From positions 496,001 to 560,000 of the forward strand of contig NZ_JAAVLX010000001.1 in assembly GCF_013114825.1 (NCBI RefSeq): a DNA stretch of 64,000 nucleotides, read 5' to 3'. A model generated the notes under the pieces. That model saw only the letters and a program-made list of their open reading frames with translations, did not search any database and had not been told where the DNA came from. The position numbers and the translations under genes are program-made. The DNA comes from Bradyrhizobium australiense (GTDB lineage: Bacteria > Pseudomonadota > Alphaproteobacteria > Rhizobiales > Xanthobacteraceae). Shown here piece after piece: positions 26,248 to 34,980 of this stretch; position 1 is the first letter of the stretch; each line of letters starts with the position of its first letter.

Positions 26248-26661
26248 ATGAGCCAACTGATTGTCCGCGCCGGCGAATTCACTTTCCATGCCCGCTTCGA
26301 GGAGCAGCTGGCGCCCAAGACGGTTGCCGCCTTCCGCAAGGCGATGCCGTTCGAGAGCCAGGCGATCCACGTCCGCTGGAGCGGCGAGGGTGTTTGGATG
26401 CCGCTCGGCGATCTCGATTTCGGCGTCTCCTACGAGAACCACACCAGCTATCCCGCGCCGGGCCAGATCATTCTCTATCCCGGCGGCATCAGCGAAACCG
26501 AAATTTTGCTGGCCTATGGCGGCGTGCATTTTGCGAGCAAGATGGGCCAGCTCGCCGGCAACCATTTCGTCACCCTGACTTCGGGTCTGGAGAACCTGAC
26601 TGCGTTCGGCAAGACGGTGCTGTGGAAGGGTGCGCAGAAGATCCGCTTCGAGGAAGTCTGA
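26248..26661 (+). CDS. DUF3830 family protein (cyclophilin-like fold)
   Basis: Small protein of 137 residues from ATG 26248 (ribosome-binding site AGAAGAGA); the open frame begins earlier but without a good start. Recognised as DUF3830 by IHVRWSGEGVWMPLG near residue 36, NHTSYPAPGQIILYPGG near residue 63, and FASKMGQLAGNHFVTLTSGL near residue 93. The family is predicted to have a cyclophilin-like barrel, and no activity is established to my knowledge. It lies one base before the PuuE start in a clear operon with urate-degradation genes. An auxiliary role in ureide metabolism is therefore a fair inference. Confidence 0.82.
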   Translation: MSQLIVRAGEFTFHARFEEQLAPKTVAAFRKAMPFESQAIHVRWSGEGVWMPLGDLDFGVSYENHTSYPAPGQIILYPGGISETEILLAYGGVHFASKMGQLAGNHFVTLTSGLENLTAFGKTVLWKGAQKIRFEEV

Positions 26662-26662
26662 C

Positions 26663-27601
26663 GTGGCCGCGCCGACCTACCCGCGCGACTTCCGCGGCTA
26701 CGGCCGCAACCCGCCCGATCCGAAGTGGCCCGGCAATGCGCGGGTCGCGGTGCAGTTCGTGGTGAATTTCGAGGAAGGCGGCGAGAACAATGTCCTCGAC
26801 GGCGATCGCGCCTCGGAGGCTTTTTTGTCCGACGTATTGGGCGCGCAGCCCTGGCCCGGACAGCGCCACGCCAACATCGAATCGATGTTCGAATATGGCT
26901 CGCGCGCCGGTTTCTGGCGGCTGTGGCGGATTTTCGCCGAACGCAATTTGCCGGTCACGGTGTTCGGCGTCGCGAAAGCGCTGCAGCGAAATCCTGAGGT
27001 GGTTGCCGCCATGAAGGAGGCCGGCTGGGACATCGCCAGCCATAGCCTCAGATGGATCGAGCACAAGGACATGTCGGAAACTGAGGAGCGGACCGAGATT
27101 GCGGCGGCGATCCGCGTCCACACCGAGGCAACGGGGCAGCGCCCGCTCGGCTGGTACACTGGACGCTCTTCGATCAATACGCTGCGGCTCCTGATGGAAG
27201 TCGGCGGTCTGCTTTATCTCTGCGACTCCTATGCCGATGACCTGCCATACTGGATCAAGGCGCGCGGCTCCAAGCCGCATCTGGTCATCCCCTATACGCT
27301 CGATGCCAACGACATGCGTTTTGTCAACGCGCAGGGCTTCGGCGACGGCGAGGAGTTCTTCACGTACCTCAAGGACAGTTTTGACGTTCTTTATGCGGAA
27401 GGCGAGAGTGCGCCGAAGATGATGTCGGTCGGCCTGCATTGCCGGGTCGTCGGCCGCCCCGGCCGCGCCGCGTCGCTGATGCGCTTCCTCGATTACATCG
27501 GAAAGCACGAGCGCGTCTGGATACCGACGCGGCTGCAGATCGCGCAGCACTGGCACGCCAACCTCTCGGACCTCGCCGATGACGCTTTCGATATCGGATA
27601 G
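26663..27601 (+). CDS. puuE: Allantoinase PuuE (polysaccharide-deacetylase fold)
   Basis: Metal-independent allantoinase family converting (S)-allantoin to allantoate; 312 residues from GTG 26663. N-terminal YPRDFRGYGRNPPDPKWPGN is the hallmark of the PuuE subgroup. Then VQFVVNFEEGGENNVLDGD, LPVTVFGVAKALQRNPEVV and AGWDIASHSLRWIEH, the NodB-like core in which metal ligands are only partly kept, as in the family. Overlap-close to the DUF3830 gene and 11 bp before the UraD-UraH fusion. Together with urate oxidase it supports a complete ureide route. Confidence 0.9.
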   Translation: MAAPTYPRDFRGYGRNPPDPKWPGNARVAVQFVVNFEEGGENNVLDGDRASEAFLSDVLGAQPWPGQRHANIESMFEYGSRAGFWRLWRIFAERNLPVTVFGVAKALQRNPEVVAAMKEAGWDIASHSLRWIEHKDMSETEERTEIAAAIRVHTEATGQRPLGWYTGRSSINTLRLLMEVGGLLYLCDSYADDLPYWIKARGSKPHLVIPYTLDANDMRFVNAQGFGDGEEFFTYLKDSFDVLYAEGESAPKMMSVGLHCRVVGRPGRAASLMRFLDYIGKHERVWIPTRLQIAQHWHANLSDLADDAFDIG

Positions 27602-27612
27602 GCAGGTCGATC

Positions 27613-28494
27613 TTGAAAGAGCTTTCCGATCTAAATCATTGCAGCCAGGACGAGTTCGTCGCCGCGCTCGCCAACGTTTTCGAGCATTCGCCGTGGGTGG
27701 CCGAGGCGGCAGCCGTGCTGCGGCCGTTTGCAGGCATCGGCCCGCTGTTCGCGGCGATGACGGCTGCGGTCGACCGCGCGCCGCACGAGGCGCTGATGAC
27801 GCTGATCCGGGCGCATCCCGATCTCGCCAACAAGACCCAGCGCGCCACAGGCCTCACCGCGGAATCCTCCGCCGAGCAGGACAGCGTCGGCCTCGACCGG
27901 CTGTCGGATGCCGAATATGAGGCCTTCGAGCGCGCCAACAGCGCCTACCGCGCCAAATTCGGATTTCCCTACATCGTCTGCGTCCGCCGCCACACCCGCG
28001 ATTCCATTCTTCGCGATTTCGAGCGCCGTCTGCCGAACGACGCGAAAGCCGAGATGCGGACGGCGATTGCGGAAATTTGCCGGATTGCGGCGCTCCGCCT
28101 AGACCAGCTTGTGGTTTCCGATGACCGGCTGCCGGTGCATGGACGGCTGTCGACCCATGTGCTGGATACGCACAGCGGCAGGCCCGCGGTGGGGATTTCG
28201 ATTGAACTCACGGAATTATCCGAACTCGGCACGTCACGCGTCGTGGCGCGGGCCCTCACCAACAGCGATGGCCGCACCGATCAGCCTCTGATCGGCGGGC
28301 GCCCGGTGCCGATCGGGCGCTACGAGCTCATGTTTCGCGTGGGCGGCTATTTTGCCGGCCGCAATGTGCCGACCTCCGATCCCCCGTTTCTCGATCGGAT
28401 TCCCTTACATTTTTCGGTGAGCGATCCCGAAGGCCATCTCCACGTGCCGCTGCTGGTAACGCCTTGGAGTTATGCGACGTATCGGGGGAGCTAG
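27613..28494 (+). CDS. uraD-uraH: Fused OHCU decarboxylase (UraD) - HIU hydrolase (UraH)
   Basis: Bifunctional protein of 293 residues. Residues 1-165 are 2-oxo-4-hydroxy-4-carboxy-5-ureidoimidazoline decarboxylase: FEHSPWVAEAAAVLRPF, LIRAHPDLANKTQ with the catalytic His, AESSAEQDSVGLDRL, KFGFPYIVCV. Residues 172-293 are the transthyretin-like 5-hydroxyisourate hydrolase: GRLSTHVLDTHSGRPAVG, ALTNSDGRTDQPL, HLHVPLLVTPWSY and the C-terminal YRGS signature. Both active-site sets look intact. The domain order matches plant allantoin synthase. Start is TTG 27613, in frame and 11 bp after puuE. The protein would perform two consecutive steps from the urate oxidase product to (S)-allantoin. Confidence 0.92.
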   Translation: MKELSDLNHCSQDEFVAALANVFEHSPWVAEAAAVLRPFAGIGPLFAAMTAAVDRAPHEALMTLIRAHPDLANKTQRATGLTAESSAEQDSVGLDRLSDAEYEAFERANSAYRAKFGFPYIVCVRRHTRDSILRDFERRLPNDAKAEMRTAIAEICRIAALRLDQLVVSDDRLPVHGRLSTHVLDTHSGRPAVGISIELTELSELGTSRVVARALTNSDGRTDQPLIGGRPVPIGRYELMFRVGGYFAGRNVPTSDPPFLDRIPLHFSVSDPEGHLHVPLLVTPWSYATYRGS

Positions 28495-28498
28495 AGTC

Positions 28499-28627
28499 GT
28501 AGGGTGGGCAAAGCCAACGGGTCGCGCGAACGCGCGCCCGATGACAGACTCCGCGTGCCCACCACTCAAGAAGACGGTTGCGGACATAGGGCGGGTACGG
28601 CGCAAGTGCGCCTTTGCCAACCCTATG
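28499..28627. repeat. Intergenic inverted-repeat element, family A
   Basis: The ends GTAGGGTGGGCAAAG (28499-28513) and CTTTGCCAACCCTATG (28612-28627) are near-perfect inverted repeats around a 98-bp GC-rich core with smaller palindromes. Looks like a dispersed non-coding element of the type frequent between Bradyrhizobium genes. Lies between the converging UraD-UraH and permease genes. Confidence 0.65.
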
Positions 28628-28637
28628 AACCGCCACA

Positions 28638-30032
28638 CTAGTGCGTCGCGGTTGCCGCCGCTGTCGCAGCATCCGCCTCCGCTGCCGTCTTGCCGCCCAC
28701 TCCGTTGAAGAACGCGTTCAGCGTCACCGCCACCATCGCGCTGAGCAGGATACCCGACTCGAGCAGCGGGTGGAGTTCGTGCGGCAAGTTCTTGAAGAAA
28801 TTGGGCGAGACCAGCGGGATCATGCCGAAGCCGACCGATATCGCCACTACGAACAGATTATAGCGGTTGTTCTTGAAATCGACCGCGGTGAGAATCCGCG
28901 CGCCGGTGGCCGCCACCATGCCGAACATCACGAGGCCGGCGCCGCCGAGCACCACCAGAGGCACCGCCTCGACCAGCGCCGCCATCTTCGGCACGAGCCC
29001 GAGCAGCAGCAAAATGCCGCCGCCGGCGATCGTCACCCAGCGCGAGCGCACCCCGGTGACGCCGACGAGTCCGACATTCTGCGAGAACGACGTGTAGGGA
29101 AAGGTATTGAATAGCCCGCCCAGGAGCGTGCCGACGCCGTCGGCCCGCAATCCGCGGGTCAGCGCCTCGCGATCCAATATCTTGCCGGTGATCTCGCCAA
29201 GCGCCAGGAACATGCCGAGCGATTCGATCATCACCACGATCATCACGATGCACATGGTGATAACGGGGACGAGTTGGAATTTCGGCAGCCCAAAATGCAG
29301 CGGCAGCACGATCGCCGCCCATGGCGCAGCAGCGACCTTCTCGAAATGCATCACGCCGAGCGCGGCTGCGAGGATCGCGCCGGCGACGATGCCGAGCAGC
29401 ACCGCGACATTGGCGACGAAACCGGAGCCCCATTTGATCAGGCCGAGGATGACGAGCAGCACGAACAATGCAATGCCGAGGCCTCGCAACTGGCCGTAGC
29501 CGGGATTGGGGAATGCGCCCGGCACGCCATCGACGATCTTGGTCAAGGTCGGCAGGCCGCCGCCGGCCCAGTTGATGCCGACCCGCATCAGCGAAATGCC
29601 GATCACCAGGATGATGGTCCCGGTCACGACGGGCGGAAACAGCGGCAACAGCCGGCTGATGAACGGCGCGGCAAGGATGGCGAAAATTCCGGCCGAGATC
29701 ACCGAGCCGTAAATGCCGAGCAGGCCGATGTCGGGCGCGGCAGCCATCGCCAGCATCGGGCTGACGGAGGCAAAGGTGACGCCCATCATCACCGGCAGGC
29801 GGATACCGACGCCGGGGAAGCCGACGCATTGCACGAGGGTGGCGATCCCGCAGGCGAAAAGATCCGCGCTGATCAGGAACGCGACATCTTCCGGCGGCAG
29901 CTTCAGCGCCCGGCCGATGATCAGCGGCACGGCAACCGCGCCGGCATACATTACCAGCACATGCTGCAGGCCGAGCGCCAGCAAGCGTGGCGTCGGCAAA
30001 ATCTGGTCGACTGGATGGACTTCGCTGCTCAT
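28638..30032 (-). CDS. NCS2-family purine/urate permease
   Basis: Nucleobase:cation symporter-2 of 464 residues with about 12-14 hydrophobic segments. Typical NCS2 motifs: LGLQHVLVMYAGAVAVPLII near residue 17, FPGVGIRLPVMMGVTFASV, MRVGINWAGGG, and FNTFPYTSFSQNVGLVGVTG, the NCS2 signature loop. Residues in GVTGVRSRWVTIAGG and GMVAATGARIL fit the xanthine/urate (UacT/XanQ/PucJK) branch better than uracil carriers. Divergent from the urate oxidase gene with a dyad in the shared upstream region, so urate uptake is the most likely role. Confidence 0.88.
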   Translation of the reverse strand: MSSEVHPVDQILPTPRLLALGLQHVLVMYAGAVAVPLIIGRALKLPPEDVAFLISADLFACGIATLVQCVGFPGVGIRLPVMMGVTFASVSPMLAMAAAPDIGLLGIYGSVISAGIFAILAAPFISRLLPLFPPVVTGTIILVIGISLMRVGINWAGGGLPTLTKIVDGVPGAFPNPGYGQLRGLGIALFVLLVILGLIKWGSGFVANVAVLLGIVAGAILAAALGVMHFEKVAAAPWAAIVLPLHFGLPKFQLVPVITMCIVMIVVMIESLGMFLALGEITGKILDREALTRGLRADGVGTLLGGLFNTFPYTSFSQNVGLVGVTGVRSRWVTIAGGGILLLLGLVPKMAALVEAVPLVVLGGAGLVMFGMVAATGARILTAVDFKNNRYNLFVVAISVGFGMIPLVSPNFFKNLPHELHPLLESGILLSAMVAVTLNAFFNGVGGKTAAEADAATAAATATH

Positions 30033-30128
30033 GTTCGGACCCCCCTGATGCAGGCCTCCCGGCCCGCCTTAACCGATACAAGGCTCGTGCCAGAAGCTCG
30101 TCCCCGGAGCCTTGCCCTGTGGCACGAA

Positions 30129-30148
30129 GGTTGCTCAATATTGCAACC
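30129..30148. promoter_or_regulatory. Dyad in permease/urate-oxidase divergent promoter
   Basis: Arms GGTTGC (30129-30134) and GCAACC (30143-30148) flank an AT-rich 8-base centre within the 169-bp region between the divergent permease and urate oxidase starts. Position and spacing suit a dimeric regulator. The protein that binds is unknown; the LysR gene at 33092 is the nearest candidate. Confidence 0.4.
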
Positions 30149-30201
30149 ATACCGGGCGATCGTAGTCCCGGCAAATTTCCGCGTTGAACGGGAGGCCCCG
30201 C

Positions 30202-31044
30202 ATGCCGCTGATCAAGAACCGATACGGGAAGGGCCGCGTCCGGGTCATGCGGATTCACCGGGACGGCGACCGCCATGAGGTTAGCCAGCTCAGCATCAAG
30301 GCGATGATGGAAGGCGACTTTGCCCGCGCCTACACCCGTGCCGATAATTCCACCTCAGTGGCAACCGACACCATCAAGAACATCGTCAATGTCGTCGCGC
30401 GCGAGAACACCGGCCTCTGCACCGAGGAATTCTGCCAGGTACTGGCGAAGCGATATCTTGACACCTATCCGCAGATCGCCTCGGTTGCGATATCAGCCCA
30501 TGAGACCAAATGGCGTCGCTTGAGCTTTGGCGGCAAGCCGCATCCCCACAGCTTTGTGCTCGACAACAATGGCAGGCCGTTCGTCGAGGTCGCGGCCGCG
30601 CGGGTCGGGCCGTCGACCTTGGCCTCCGGCATCGACGGGTTCGCCTTCATGAAGTCAACGCAGTCCGGCTGGGAGAATTATCCGCGGGATCGCTACACCA
30701 CGTTGCCGGAAACCGCCGACCGCATGTGCGCGACCAGCATGGTCGCGTCCTGGAAATGGTCGGGCAAGCCGTCGAACTATCCGGCGGCCAACACGAAGAT
30801 TATGGATACCGTGCTCGAAGTGTTCAGCACGACCTACAGCATGAGCGTGCAGGACAGCCTCTACCGGATGGGCGAGGCGGCGCTGGCGGCGGTGCCCGAG
30901 ATCTCGGAAATCAGCATGGCATGCCCCAACATGCACTTCATCCCGATGAACCTGTCGGCTTTCGGGCTCGATAACAACAACGACGTTTTCCTGCCGACCG
31001 ACGAGCCCCATGGCCAGATTGAGTGCACGGTGGGAAGGGGTTAA
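30202..31044 (+). CDS. pucL: Urate oxidase (factor-independent urate hydroxylase)
   Basis: Cofactor-free uricase of 280 residues from ATG 30202, after a GGGAGG ribosome-binding site. It oxidises urate to 5-hydroxyisourate. Family signatures: MPLIKNRYGKGRVRVMRI with the N-terminal catalytic Lys; DNSTSVATDTIKNIVNVVAR with the catalytic Thr; VAISAHETKWRRLSF; and MACPNMHFIPMNLSAFG with the late catalytic His. Two T-fold domains fill the whole length. No peroxisomal or secretion signal. Followed by the allantoate amidohydrolase 55 bp downstream on the same strand. Confidence 0.95.
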   Translation: MPLIKNRYGKGRVRVMRIHRDGDRHEVSQLSIKAMMEGDFARAYTRADNSTSVATDTIKNIVNVVARENTGLCTEEFCQVLAKRYLDTYPQIASVAISAHETKWRRLSFGGKPHPHSFVLDNNGRPFVEVAAARVGPSTLASGIDGFAFMKSTQSGWENYPRDRYTTLPETADRMCATSMVASWKWSGKPSNYPAANTKIMDTVLEVFSTTYSMSVQDSLYRMGEAALAAVPEISEISMACPNMHFIPMNLSAFGLDNNNDVFLPTDEPHGQIECTVGRG

Positions 31045-31099
31045 AAGGCCCCTCCACAATTTCGGAAGGCGCCGCTCGCGGCGCCTTCATTGGAACAGC

Positions 31100-32380
31100 A
31101 TGAACGAGATACAGACGGCCAGTGGCGGGACGGCGCGATCACGGCTCGGCGATGAAATCGTAAGCCGGATCAACCAGCTCGGAATGATTTCCGAGACACC
31201 GGAGCATCTGGCGCGGATCTTCCTCTCGCCTGAGCATCGGACCGCCGCCGATCTCATTCTGTCCTGGATGCGGGATGCCGGAATGGAAGCGCATCTCGAT
31301 GCCATCGGCAATGTCTGCGGCCGTTACGAAGGCGACCGCCCAGGACTGCCCTGCCTGATGCTGGGTTCGCATTACGATACCGTGCGCGACGCCGGCAAAT
31401 GGGATGGGCCGCTCGGCGTGATCACGGCGATTGCCTGTGTTGGTGACCTGAACCGGCGCGGCGTGCGGCTGCCATTCGCGATCGAAGTCGTCGGTTTCGC
31501 CGACGAAGAGGGCGTCCGGTTTGCCTCCACGCTGCTCGGCAGCCGGGCGGTCGCGGGCACCTTCGACGCAAGCGTGCTCGACGCGCGCGATCGTGACGGT
31601 GTCTCAATGCGCGACGCGATGGTGCAGTTTGGCCTCGATCCTGGCCAGATCAGTGCGGCGGCGCGTACCCGCCGCGAATTGCACGCCTATGTCGAGCTGC
31701 ACATCGAGCAGGGGCCGGTGCTGGAAGCACAAGACATTCCTGTCGGCGTGGTGACGGCGATCGCAGGCGCCACGCGGCTCGCCGCAAGTCTCTCCGGCAT
31801 GGCCGGCCATGCCGGCACGGTCCCGATGGCGCTGCGGCGCGATGCGCTGGCGGGCGCTGCCGAATGCATCGTCGCGGTCGAGCAGTTCTGCAAGGCCGAG
31901 GGCGCGGGCCTGGTCGGCACCGTCGGCGTCATCACCGCCCTGCCGGGCGCGACCAACGTGATCCCGGGACGGGCGTCGTTCACGCTCGACATCCGCGCGC
32001 CGACCGATCCGCACCGCACGCGCGCCGTCGCCGAGATCATGCGGCAGATCGAGGCGATCGCGAAGCATCGAGAACTGTCGCTACAGATCGACGTCACCCA
32101 TGAAAACCGCACGGTGCCCTGCGCGCCGTGGCTGAAAGCGCAGGTCGCGGAAGCGGTTGCGGCCGAAGGCTATGGCGTGTTCGAACTGCCGAGCGGGGCG
32201 GGGCATGACGGCATGGCGATGATCGATATCGCCGATGTCGCCATGCTGTTCGTCCGCTGCCGGGGCGGCATCAGCCATAACCCGGCCGAGCATGTCGAAC
32301 TTGCCGACGCGGACGGCGGCGCCCGGGTATTGCTGCGGCTGATCGAGAATTTCCGGCCACTGGAGGCAGCAAGGACCTGA
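31100..32380 (+). CDS. allC: Allantoate amidohydrolase (M20 family)
   Basis: Dinuclear-metal amidohydrolase of 426 residues from ATG 31100. Metal-binding motifs: GSHYDTVRDAGKWDG with His/Asp near residue 90, GFADEEGVRF with the catalytic Glu pair near residue 134, ELHIEQGPVLE near residue 200, and ELPSGAGHDGMAM near residue 362. It belongs to the allantoate amidohydrolase/N-carbamoylase group. Placement after urate oxidase selects the allantoate role: release of ammonia and CO2 to give ureidoglycine. No ureidoglycine aminohydrolase gene is in the window. Confidence 0.9.
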   Translation: MNEIQTASGGTARSRLGDEIVSRINQLGMISETPEHLARIFLSPEHRTAADLILSWMRDAGMEAHLDAIGNVCGRYEGDRPGLPCLMLGSHYDTVRDAGKWDGPLGVITAIACVGDLNRRGVRLPFAIEVVGFADEEGVRFASTLLGSRAVAGTFDASVLDARDRDGVSMRDAMVQFGLDPGQISAAARTRRELHAYVELHIEQGPVLEAQDIPVGVVTAIAGATRLAASLSGMAGHAGTVPMALRRDALAGAAECIVAVEQFCKAEGAGLVGTVGVITALPGATNVIPGRASFTLDIRAPTDPHRTRAVAEIMRQIEAIAKHRELSLQIDVTHENRTVPCAPWLKAQVAEAVAAEGYGVFELPSGAGHDGMAMIDIADVAMLFVRCRGGISHNPAEHVELADADGGARVLLRLIENFRPLEAART

Positions 32381-32385
32381 ACTTG

Positions 32386-33012
32386 TTACCGCCCGTCGAG
32401 ATTTGCGCCGCGGGCCAGCGCGGCCGCAGTCTCAAGCCCGACAGGGCGAACGAGCGGGTCGGCATGGCGGTGAACCAGCCACCACTCCGCGCCTTGCCTG
32501 CGGTAGACCTGCGTCACGCGCAGCGACCAGTCCTGGTCCGGCAAGCCGCCGACTTCCCCGTGCTCACGTTCGATCATCGCAAGCACGACTAGATTGCCTG
32601 ACGCGTAAGTTTCGACGAGTTCGAGTTTGGCATCGCCATTCCTGAAGTAGCTGGCCAGCCGCGCCAGCCGCTCGGGACTCATTTCGAAGCCCCGGCTGGC
32701 TTCACCGCCAAACGGCTGCATCAGGGTAAAGTCATCAGGGATGCGCACCAGGCCGGACCATCTGTCCACGTCGCCACGCATGAAGGCCGAAGCCTGAGCT
32801 TCGGTTTTCCTGACCAGATCGCCAAGTTCCTGCTTCGAAATTGGCGAAACTGGCTCCTGGGCAGCACTGGCGGACAGCGGCATTGCGAGCGCGGCCTTGA
32901 GCGCTGTGCGCCTCCAGAAGCCGTTCTCCCAGAAGCGGCCGGGCTTTCTTTTGGGCCGGCCGCGATTCATCCAATGGCCCGATTTGAACATTTTCGGTAT
33001 CCTTCCAATCAA
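32386..33012 (-). CDS. SnoaL/DUF4440-like NTF2-fold protein with signal peptide
   Basis: Protein of 208 residues. An N-terminal basic stretch is followed by FWRRTALKAALAMPLSASAAQ, which looks like a Tat-type signal with twin Arg and an AxA cleavage site; the annotated start may be too long by 10-30 residues. The mature part (KTEAQASAFMRGDVDRWSGL, then QVYRRQGAEWWLVHRHADPL) has the cone-shaped NTF2-like fold of SnoaL/DUF4440 proteins. No catalytic residues can be named. It lies tail to tail with allC and head to head with the LysR gene. Confidence 0.7.
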   Translation of the reverse strand: MIGRIPKMFKSGHWMNRGRPKRKPGRFWENGFWRRTALKAALAMPLSASAAQEPVSPISKQELGDLVRKTEAQASAFMRGDVDRWSGLVRIPDDFTLMQPFGGEASRGFEMSPERLARLASYFRNGDAKLELVETYASGNLVVLAMIEREHGEVGGLPDQDWSLRVTQVYRRQGAEWWLVHRHADPLVRPVGLETAAALARGANLDGR

Positions 33013-33091
33013 GTTGGGCCGGCGACTGACCGGCGATACGTCCCAAATCTCATTTCAATCATCTTGAATCCAGTGATATGATTTCAGCATT

Positions 33092-34093
33092 ATGCTGAAC
33101 CAGATTGACCTCTCGCGGATCGATCTCAACCTGCTTGTGCTGTTCGAGATCGTCTTTCAGGAGCGGCATGTCGGCCGGGCGGCGGAGCGGTTGCACCTTT
33201 CAGCGTCGGCCATCAGTCATGGCCTTGGCCGGCTGCGAGCGCTGCTCGGCGATCCCTTGTTTCTTAGGACTCCGAAGGGCGTCGTTCCAACGGAGCGTGC
33301 CTGCCAGCTCGCAACGTCGGTGGCCGAAATCCTCGCGCGTATCCGCGGCGTTGTTTCGACAGCCACTCCGTTTGATCCGCGGCATTCAACCCGCCGCTTC
33401 GTCATTGGCGCGCCGGACGGGATTTCGTCGGTAATCCTGCATCCGCTGCTGGAGACGCTGCGTGAAGTGGCGCCGGGAGTCGATGTGGGCATCCGGCAGC
33501 TCCTGCCGGCGCAAGGCTTCACCGCGCTCCATCTTGCGTGGAAGGACGCGGTGAAGGAGGTCGAAGACCGGACAATCGATATCGCGATCATACCTCTCGA
33601 CGACGTTCCGGTCCGTTTCCATAAGCAGACCCTGTACGAGGAAGAGTTCGTCGTTGCCGTGCGCAAGGGCCATCCGTTCCAGCGCACTCCGACCCTGAAG
33701 CGCTATTGCGAGATGGAGCATCTCGTCGTTTCGCACACCGGCGATGTTTCCGGTTTCGTGGATGTCGAGCTCGCAAAGCTAGGCCTGACGCGGCGCGTGG
33801 CCCTGACCGTGCCAAATTTCACTTTCGCAGTTTCCGTGCTGGCCGGAACTGAGATGGTCTCCGCGCTGCCGAGACGGTTTCTGGAGGTCCATGGCGCCCG
33901 CTTCGACGTCGTGGCCATCGAGGCGCCGCTGCCATTGCCGCGCTTCTCGATCAACATCGTCCTTCCGAAAGTGGCGATGATGGATACCGGTCTTGCCTGG
34001 CTGGTCCAGTTGCTCGCGCAGGTGCGAACAGGAAAGGGTGGATCGTCGGTCCGTCGATCGGGCAAGCGTCATCGTAGCTTGCACAGCGAATGA
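33092..34093 (+). CDS. LysR-family transcriptional regulator
   Basis: Regulator of 333 residues. HTH in residues 9-66: LNLLVLFEIVFQERHVGRAA, then LHLSASAISHGLGRLRALLG. The rest is the LysR substrate-binding domain, with DDVPVRFHKQTLYEEEFVVA typical of the NodD/LinR-like branch. It is divergent from the SnoaL-like gene (79 bp apart) and upstream of the isochorismatase-permease pair. It may control either. The branch often responds to aromatic or other small catabolic ligands, but nothing in the sequence shows which. Confidence 0.88.
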   Translation: MLNQIDLSRIDLNLLVLFEIVFQERHVGRAAERLHLSASAISHGLGRLRALLGDPLFLRTPKGVVPTERACQLATSVAEILARIRGVVSTATPFDPRHSTRRFVIGAPDGISSVILHPLLETLREVAPGVDVGIRQLLPAQGFTALHLAWKDAVKEVEDRTIDIAIIPLDDVPVRFHKQTLYEEEFVVAVRKGHPFQRTPTLKRYCEMEHLVVSHTGDVSGFVDVELAKLGLTRRVALTVPNFTFAVSVLAGTEMVSALPRRFLEVHGARFDVVAIEAPLPLPRFSINIVLPKVAMMDTGLAWLVQLLAQVRTGKGGSSVRRSGKRHRSLHSE

Positions 34094-34198
34094 GCAACTG
34101 CTCGCCTGCGATGCGCTCGATGAAGGCGACACGCGATCAGTATCAGCGGATAACGGACTGACATTACAACCGATTCTTTCCAGGCTCATCGCCGGGCG

Positions 34199-34214
34199 CC
34201 ATTGTACACAATGG
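34199..34214. promoter_or_regulatory. Palindrome of FCD/GntR operator type before the amidase-permease operon
   Basis: CCATTGTACACAATGG has perfect 7-bp arms around a 2-bp centre and contains TTGTACACAA, close to the TTGTATACAA-like sites known for GntR regulators of the FCD family. It sits 56 bp before the isochorismatase start, a good operator position. No GntR gene is adjacent, so the regulator is probably encoded elsewhere in this window or genome. Confidence 0.5.
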
Positions 34215-34269
34215 CACGCGCCTTGCTTGACCAGCCCCAACGAGTTCTCTCGTTCGGGGCGCGCACGTC

Positions 34270-34980
34270 ATGGCGAACTCAGCAAAGCTCGCAGCGGAGC
34301 CGGAGCCGATCGAACTCGATTGGGCGGCGACCGCGCTTCTCATCATCGACATGCAGCGCGACTTCTTGGAGCCGGGCGGCTTCGGCGAGACGCTCGGCAA
34401 CGACGTCAGCCAGCTTGCGCGAGCGGTGAAGCCGATTGCCGCGGTGCTGGATGCGGCGCGCGCGACCGGCATGCTGGTCATTCATACCCGCGAAGGTCAT
34501 CTGCCCGATCTGTCGGATGCACCGCCGGCCAAGGTCGAGCGCGGCGCGCCGTCCTTGCGCATCGGCGATCCCGGCCCGATGGGCCGCATTCTCGTTCGCG
34601 GCGAACCCGGCCACGACATCATTCCCGAACTCTATCCGCTCGACAGCGAGATCGTGATCGACAAGCCGGGCAAGGGCGCGTTCTACGCCACCGACCTTGG
34701 CATCGTCTTGCAGCGCTACGGCATCGAGAACCTGTTGGTCTGCGGCGTCACCACCGAGGTCTGCGTCAACACCACCGTGCGCGAGGCCAACGACCGCGGC
34801 TATCGCTGCGTGGTGCTATCAGATGGCTGCGCGTCCTATTTTCCCGAATTCCACGAGATGGGCCTGAAAATGATCAAGGCCCAGGGCGGCATCTTCGGCT
34901 GGGTCTCGGACTCGGCCGCGGTGCTCAGGGCAATTTCACCGGAGATTTCGACAACGGCAGTAACGGGGGGATTGCGATGA
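34270..34980 (+). CDS. Isochorismatase-family cysteine hydrolase (amidase)
   Basis: Cysteine hydrolase of 236 residues. Catalytic triad positions are visible: Asp in [15 protein letters not shown] (near residue 27), Lys in [14 protein letters not shown] (near 133), and Cys in [17 protein letters not shown] (near 167). The pattern is that of ureidoacrylate/biuret-type amidohydrolases (RutB, BiuH), which hydrolyse urea-derived amides. Overlaps the AzgA-like permease by four bases (ATGA). Closeness to the urate block suggests a ureido or purine-derived substrate. Substrate assignment is inference. Confidence 0.85.
   Translation: MANSAKLAAEPEPIELDWAATALLIIDMQRDFLEPGGFGETLGNDVSQLARAVKPIAAVLDAARATGMLVIHTREGHLPDLSDAPPAKVERGAPSLRIGDPGPMGRILVRGEPGHDIIPELYPLDSEIVIDKPGKGAFYATDLGIVLQRYGIENLLVCGVTTEVCVNTTVREANDRGYRCVVLSDGCASYFPEFHEMGLKMIKAQGGIFGWVSDSAAVLRAISPEISTTAVTGGLR

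Noticed and set aside
28858..30276. Open frame of 472 codons on the minus strand
   Set aside because: Different frame of the NCS2 permease; the permease frame has transmembrane pattern and signatures, this one is arginine-rich.
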